Source: CBDTYW01 sp965364735 (lineage in GTDB: Bacteria > Actinomycetota > Nitriliruptoria > Nitriliruptorales > Nitriliruptoraceae). Taken from it: a stretch of 8,580 nucleotides of DNA. Shown here piece by piece: positions 4,876 through 8,580 of this stretch. How positions within the stretch are numbered: position 1 is the stretch's first letter; each line of letters opens with the position of its first letter. The notes beneath the pieces were generated by a model. That model ran no database searches, was not told the origin of the DNA, and saw only the letters and a program-made list of their open reading frames with translations. Made by a program: the position numbers and the translations under genes. The DNA lies in the NCBI GenBank assembly GCA_965364735.1, contig CBDTYW010000160.1, positions 1 to 8,580 of the forward strand, written 5' to 3'.

Positions 4876-5719
4876 AGCGGACCGCGAGCCGCCACTCCTC
4901 GCTGACCCGGAACCCGGCGGCGTGGTAGGCGGCGATCGCCGGAGCGTTGGCGGACCGGACGTGCAGCGTGACCGCTGGGCGGTCCAGCAGCGGATCACGC
5001 AGCGCGGTGCGCACGGCGGCCGCGACCATGGCCTGGCCGAGCTTGCGGCCGCGGTGGGCCGGGGTGACCACGATGCCGGCGAACTGCACACCCCATGCAC
5101 GCGACGCGACGGAGCGCTCGAGCTTGCCCGTCGGCTCGCCCACGGGCCCGGTGCACCACACGGTCCCGCGCTCGATCCCTTCGCGGATCCGCGAGGTGTA
5201 GGCCCGCAGTCCTGAGCGTCCCGGATCCGGCCCGAACTCGTCGTCGAGGTGCAGCTGAACGGCCAGCCGGCCGAGCGTTGACAGATCAGCCATCGTCGCG
5301 CGACGCAGCCCCGGGTCCGGCAGCTCGTGGACGGGCGGGACCCGGTCCGGGTCCAGCGTCATGAACGTCTGCGCGTGGACGCGGGCCGAGCTGTCACCAC
5401 GCCACGGCGCCACGAGCGGTTCTGCTGCACCGGCATCACCGACCAGCAGACGCCACCGACGGACCGGCGAGCCGATCTGCTCGATCAGCGAGCCGTCACC
5501 GCAGGGGACGACGAGGCGGCCCGGGAAGACGATCGCGAAGGCCCAGCGGTCCCCGTCCGACGCCTCCTTGGCCACCTCCGGCCCATACCCGTCGATCGAG
5601 GCGAGGGCGAACATGTGTCGGACCCGACCTCCCGACGGACACGGCCACTGCGCGAGCTTCGCCCGGATGCGGTCCACGTCGCCGCTCGCGGGCGTGCGCC
5701 ACCTGGGCTGGCTGCTCAC
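4871..5719 (-). CDS. GNAT-family acetyltransferase with extra N-terminal domain (DUF4081-like)
   Basis: The last third is a clear GNAT acyl-CoA-binding fold: strand and motif A VQFAGIVVTPAHRGRKLGQAM (211-231), with the RxxGxA phosphate loop in 223-230, and motif B NAPAIAAYHAAGF (258-270) with Asn258 and Tyr265. The first part (about 1-130) is a separate domain, and RRATMADLSTLGRLA (139-152) begins the GNAT half. This two-part layout and the 282-residue length resemble actinobacterial GNAT proteins with an N-terminal DUF4081, such as Rv2867c. That link is from memory and only moderate. The substrate is unknown. The GTG start overlaps the tsaD stop as GTGA, with no good ribosome site, so translation is probably coupled to tsaD. 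No signal peptide or membrane segment is seen, so it should act in the cytoplasm. Confidence 0.88.
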   Translation of the reverse strand: MSSQPRWRTPASGDVDRIRAKLAQWPCPSGGRVRHMFALASIDGYGPEVAKEASDGDRWAFAIVFPGRLVVPCGDGSLIEQIGSPVRRWRLLVGDAGAAEPLVAPWRGDSSARVHAQTFMTLDPDRVPPVHELPDPGLRRATMADLSTLGRLAVQLHLDDEFGPDPGRSGLRAYTSRIREGIERGTVWCTGPVGEPTGKLERSVASRAWGVQFAGIVVTPAHRGRKLGQAMVAAAVRTALRDPLLDRPAVTLHVRSANAPAIAAYHAAGFRVSEEWRLAVRS

Positions 5720-6729
5720 GTCGGCCCGACGAGCTGGAGGCCGGAGTCCACTGCGAGCGCAGACGTGTGCGTGATCCCGCGCGCGAGCAGGTTCGAGCCG
5801 GACGCCGCGACCATCGCTCCGTTGTCGGTGCAGAGCCGCGGGGACGGGGCGATCAGCCGCATCCCCTCCTTCGTGCAGACCCGAAGCATGTCGGCGCGAA
5901 GCTGGCTGTTCGCCGCGACCCCGCCCGCCATCACCACGGTGCCGATGCCCTCGTCCGCGGCGGCGCGGACGGTCTTGGTGACCTGGAGGTCCACGATCGC
6001 CTGCTGGAAGGACGCCGCGACGTCGGCCACGACGATCTCCTCGCCGGCGTCCTCCTGGCGACGCAGCTCGCGGATGACCGCGGTCTTCAGCCCGCTGAAC
6101 GAGACGTCGTTGCCGGGCGCGTGCAGCATCGGGCGCGGGAACGCGTAGGCCGTCGGGTTGCCCGTCTTCGCGAGCCGGTCGATCGCCGGGCCGCCGGGGA
6201 AGCCGAGGTCGAGGAAGCGGGCGATCTTGTCGAAGGCCTCGCCCGCCGCGTCGTCGATCGTCGCCCCGAGCTCACGCATGCCGCCGTCGGCGTCCAGCGC
6301 GACGATGCTGGTGTGCCCGCCCGACACGACGAGCGCAAGGACCGGCGGGTCGAGCTCGCCGTGCTCGAGCTGCGCGACCTCGACGTGCGCCTTCAGATGG
6401 TTCACGCCGATGAGCGGCAGGCCGGTCGCGAGGCTCAGCCCCTTGGCCCCGGCGACCCCGACGAGCAGCGCCCCGATCAGGCCCGGCCCGTGGGTGACGG
6501 CGATCGCGTCGAGATCGTCCAAGGCCGCGCCCGCGTCGCGCAGCGCCTCGTCGATCGTCGGCTTCAGCAGGTCGAGGTGTGCGCGCGCGGCGACTTCGGG
6601 GACGACGCCACCGAATCGGGCATGCAGGTCGATCTGCGACGCGATGACGTTCGCGCGCATCGTGAAGCGGTCCTCGACGATGCCGACGGCCGTCTCGTCA
6701 CACGACGTCTCGATGCCCAACACCAGCAC
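5716..6729 (-). CDS. tsaD: tRNA threonylcarbamoyltransferase TsaD
   Basis: TsaD (formerly Gcp/YgjD) transfers the threonylcarbamoyl group from TC-AMP to A37 of ANN-decoding tRNAs, working with TsaB and TsaE in the bacterial t6A pathway. The 337-residue product has all family blocks: GIETSCDET (5-13), PEVAARAH (44-51), the metal-binding NHLKAH with His111 and His115, VSGGHTSI (135-142), DDAAGEAFDKIARFLDLGFPGGPAID (159-184), SFSGLKTAV (210-218), MAGGVAANSQLR (267-278) and CTDNGAM with the metal ligand Asp302. His111 and His115 keep E. coli-like spacing to the Asp, so the enzyme should be active. The start is GTG with a modest AGAGAGG about 9 nt upstream. It is separated from the preceding unknown gene by 101 nt, and its stop overlaps the GNAT gene. 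Confidence 0.97.
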   Translation of the reverse strand: MLVLGIETSCDETAVGIVEDRFTMRANVIASQIDLHARFGGVVPEVAARAHLDLLKPTIDEALRDAGAALDDLDAIAVTHGPGLIGALLVGVAGAKGLSLATGLPLIGVNHLKAHVEVAQLEHGELDPPVLALVVSGGHTSIVALDADGGMRELGATIDDAAGEAFDKIARFLDLGFPGGPAIDRLAKTGNPTAYAFPRPMLHAPGNDVSFSGLKTAVIRELRRQEDAGEEIVVADVAASFQQAIVDLQVTKTVRAAADEGIGTVVMAGGVAANSQLRADMLRVCTKEGMRLIAPSPRLCTDNGAMVAASGSNLLARGITHTSALAVDSGLQLVGPT

Positions 6730-6778
6730 GTCGCGCGGCCTCTCTGGACGTCAGACCGCTCCGGTCCGGCGAACGGTG

Positions 6779-6784
6779 AGCCTA
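6779..6784 (-). promoter_or_regulatory. Possible -10 box of a tsaD promoter
   Basis: TAGGCT on the minus strand is a common actinobacterial -10 (TANNNT) and lies in the 101-base gap before tsaD, giving a leader of about 45 nt. The -35 is not convincing. It may add an internal promoter within the block. Confidence 0.35.
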
Positions 6785-6830
6785 GCGTCGGGCGTCCAGC
6801 GCCTCGTCGGTCTCGGGTGCGACGAACCCT

Positions 6831-7892
6831 TCACATGACGGCGATGCGGCTCGCGTCTCGGAGGGAGAGCTGGTCGCACACCTGGCCGACGATCTCGCGG
6901 CTGTTCAGCCCGTCGGTCAGCAGCATCTCGACGTAGATCTCCTCGACGCCGGTCGCGCCACCGAGGACGCGGCCGCTGCGGGTGGCGAGCAGCTCCTCGT
7001 CGAGGGCGTCCTCGATGTCCGCGCGGACCGAGACCGCATCGCCTTCGAGGACGCGGGCGCTGTCGATCGCGAGCGAGGCGATGAACGCACCCGTGCCTTC
7101 GAGCAACGGTCCACGCGTGCCCTGCGCGTACGCGAACACGAGCTGCGGGATCACGCTCTGCCCGACGATCGTGTCCGAGCGCGGGCCCGTGAGCCCTTCG
7201 GGGAACTGGTAGAGGGAGCGGAGCTCGAGCGGTGAGCCGACCGGCCACTCGTGGTCGGCGAAGACGTCCCTGAGCGTGGGGCGAAGCTCCGGCAGCGCGA
7301 CGGTCGTCGCGGCGGCGTCGTGCGGGAGCGCCTCGACCGCCCCGAGCATCGCGCCGGTGCTGAGCTCGCCGAGCGCTTCGTCCAGCAGCAGGAACACCAC
7401 CTGCACGCGCGCGTCCTCGGCGAGGTCCGGGAACGCCGGGTGCCAGGCCACGACGTCGACGAGACGTCGATCCTCGTCGGCGCGCAGCGAAAGGCGCATC
7501 TGCGCGGCATCGATCTCGGCGCCGCCGACCACCAGCCGCAGGTCGCCCAACCTCGCGGCACCGACGGGCTGCACGGACCCCGCGAACTCCCAGCCCGCCA
7601 GCGCGACCGCTCCGCCGTGCCAGTACTCGGCGAGCAGCTGTCGGGGCCGGTCGCCCTCCCCGGTCACCGTGAAGAGATGCCCGTCACCGTCCTCCCGCGG
7701 CGCGAAGCTCCACGCCAGCGTGGGCAAGGTTCGCTCGGCGACGGGCAGGACGATGGCGTGCACCTGCTGAGGTGTCCCGTTGCGGATGAGGTCGTCGAGC
7801 TCGTCCGCAACGGTCGGGAACCACGCCCAGAACTCGTCGACGCGATCCTTGAAGGTGGTCTTCAGCGCGGCGCGTCGTCGCAGCAGCTTCAT
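6831..7892 (-). CDS. Uncharacterised 353-residue protein in the t6A/rimI block
   Basis: I cannot name the function. The protein is soluble, acidic overall after a basic start (MKLLRRRAALK), and has no signal peptide or membrane span. It begins with a DEFWAWF motif (19-25), then a helix and a strand-rich segment (57-130) with WHGGAVALAGWEFAG (91-105). A second strand-rich part holds VVAWHPAFPD and VVFLLLDEALGEL (165-177). The end (302-347) reads LATRSGRVLGGATGVEEIYVEMLL and ends in a short helix. From memory, the FWxWF opening, the 'W-F' strand and the 'LDEALGEL' segment recall an uncharacterised family with a DUF695-like tail, but that is weak. The ATG overlaps the rimI stop as ATGA, and GAGGGAG lies 7 nt upstream, so it is probably co-translated with rimI. 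Usual actinobacterial blocks run tsaB-rimI-tsaD without it. Confidence 0.85.
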   Translation of the reverse strand: MKLLRRRAALKTTFKDRVDEFWAWFPTVADELDDLIRNGTPQQVHAIVLPVAERTLPTLAWSFAPREDGDGHLFTVTGEGDRPRQLLAEYWHGGAVALAGWEFAGSVQPVGAARLGDLRLVVGGAEIDAAQMRLSLRADEDRRLVDVVAWHPAFPDLAEDARVQVVFLLLDEALGELSTGAMLGAVEALPHDAAATTVALPELRPTLRDVFADHEWPVGSPLELRSLYQFPEGLTGPRSDTIVGQSVIPQLVFAYAQGTRGPLLEGTGAFIASLAIDSARVLEGDAVSVRADIEDALDEELLATRSGRVLGGATGVEEIYVEMLLTDGLNSREIVGQVCDQLSLRDASRIAVM

Positions 7893-8374
7893 CCTGGTTC
7901 TCCCTCGTGCTGGACGCTGCGCCGCTGGAGCAGCAGCGCGTCCTCGCCGTCGGCGTAGTACCCGAGCCGCACGGCGACCTCAGCGAAGCCGATGCCGGCG
8001 TACAGCGCCTTCGCCGCGGCGTTCGAGCTGCGGACCTCGAGCGAGACCTCGGCGATGCCGCGCTCATCGAGGCGACGCAGCACGTCGGCGATCAACGCGG
8101 ACGCAATCCCCCGCCGCTGCCACGCGGGGTCGACCCCGAGCACGAGGATCTCGGCCTCGAGCCCCGCCACCACGGAGAGGCCGGCGCACCCGACGACCGC
8201 GCCGTCGATCAGCGCGACGAGCCACAGCCGGTCCGGTCGGGCGACGTCGCCGAGCAGATCATCGCGCCCCCAGGCCGGCCCGGTGGTCCGCGCCTGGATG
8301 GCCACGACGGCATCGACCTGGGTGCTGGCGAGCATCTGGACGTGGGGCACCGGCGTCGAGGCGCCGTCGGTCAC
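7889..8374 (-). CDS. rimI: Ribosomal-protein-alanine N-acetyltransferase family protein RimI
   Basis: This is a GNAT enzyme of the RimI type, which acetylates protein N-termini (ribosomal protein S18 in E. coli) with acetyl-CoA. The 161-residue length is standard. Seen: the acetyl-CoA loop VDPAWQRRGIASALI (81-95); LEVRSSN (112-118) and ALYAGIGF (123-130), where Glu113 and Tyr125 match catalytic Glu103 and Tyr115 of E. coli by 12-residue spacing; and the RimI hallmark GYYADGEDALLL (138-149). The start is GTG, overlapping the tsaB stop as GTGA, and its own stop overlaps the next gene as ATGA, so all three are likely translated together. Residues 1-15 and the last 10 are poorly conserved tails. 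In actinobacteria rimI commonly lies between tsaB and tsaD, as here. Its substrate range in this organism is unknown. Confidence 0.95.
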   Translation of the reverse strand: MTDGASTPVPHVQMLASTQVDAVVAIQARTTGPAWGRDDLLGDVARPDRLWLVALIDGAVVGCAGLSVVAGLEAEILVLGVDPAWQRRGIASALIADVLRRLDERGIAEVSLEVRSSNAAAKALYAGIGFAEVAVRLGYYADGEDALLLQRRSVQHEGEPG

Positions 8375-8580
8375 GCCGTGGCCGTCGTGTCGACGCCGGC
8401 CCGGCCGTGCAGCGTGTTCCAGCCGATCTGGACGTCGACCTCGCGCAGGTAGAGCGGCGCGAGCTCGCCCGGGGTGACCCCGCCGCCGTCCGCGAGCCGA
8501 CGTCGCGCGATCGCCCCGACGTCGACCGCCTGCGGGATGCCGCTGCCCTGGGCGTTCGGGAAGAAGCGCATCGCCAGATA
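8371..8580 (-). CDS. tsaB: tRNA threonylcarbamoyladenosine protein TsaB, C-terminal part only
   Basis: The gene enters from beyond the right edge; only its last 69 codons are visible. TsaB is an inactive paralogue of TsaD that dimerises with it in t6A synthesis. The tail AVDVGAIARRRLADGGGVTPGELAPLYLREVDVQ matches the usual TsaB ending, in which a Pro-x-YLR stretch near the C-terminus precedes a short tail. The tail after DVQ (about 20 residues) is longer than I expect. Identification rests on this ending plus position just upstream of rimI and near tsaD. The stop overlaps the rimI GTG. Confidence 0.85.
   Translation of the reverse strand, partial: YLAMRFFPNAQGSGIPQAVDVGAIARRRLADGGGVTPGELAPLYLREVDVQIGWNTLHGRAGVDTTATA

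Noticed and set aside
4336..5100. A 254-codon minus-strand frame across the BldD-like and GNAT genes
   Set aside because: It runs through the 3' ends of two well-supported genes in the wrong frame and has low-complexity composition.
5767..6936. A 389-codon plus-strand frame opposite tsaD
   Set aside because: It is Arg/Asp/Gly/Ala-rich without domains and is a mirror of the tsaD reading frame, which has every family motif.

Overview
The window is very GC-rich and dense with genes. Many start codons are GTG or TTG, and several neighbours overlap by 4 nt as GTGA or ATGA. It carries a BldD-type regulator, a groES-groEL operon under two CIRCE operators, and a tsaB-rimI-tsaD block. Together these point to an actinobacterium (Actinomycetota). 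A Nocardioidaceae-like or related lineage is possible, but the genus cannot be fixed from the sequence alone.

Layout, left to right. Positions 1-795 (+) hold the 3' part of a 3-hydroxyacyl-CoA dehydrogenase-family gene whose NAD-binding start lies outside the window. Positions 857-1642 (-) encode an unrecognised soluble, helix-rich protein. A strong hairpin at 1735-1765 separates it from groEL (1804-3447, -) and groES (3534-3842, -, TTG start). Upstream of groES is a promoter (TTGACA, 18 nt, TAACTT). One CIRCE lies across its -35/-10 region and a second lies at the expected transcription start. A divergent BldD-like gene (4354-4845, +) follows, with the cyclic-di-GMP signature RGD-X8-RGDD and a candidate BldD box inside its own putative promoter.

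The right half is a leftward gene block: tsaB (C-terminus only, beyond 8580 to 8371), rimI (8374-7889), an unrecognised 353-residue protein (7892-6831), tsaD (6729-5716) and a large GNAT protein with an extra N-terminal domain (5719-4871). TsaB and TsaD belong to the enzyme set that makes N6-threonylcarbamoyladenosine (t6A) on ANN-decoding tRNAs. RimI-type proteins acetylate protein N-termini. The two extra genes are tied to the block by 4-nt stop/start overlaps, so they are probably co-translated with t6A and acetyltransferase genes.

Most of the content is conserved housekeeping. The points most worth a second look are the uncharacterised 353-residue protein inside the t6A block, the dehydrogenase in which two of the four usual active-site residues are threonine, the BldD-like gene with apparent self-control sites, and the unusual CIRCE that is palindromic through its spacer. 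I saw no tRNA, rRNA, CRISPR array, insertion sequence or phage gene.
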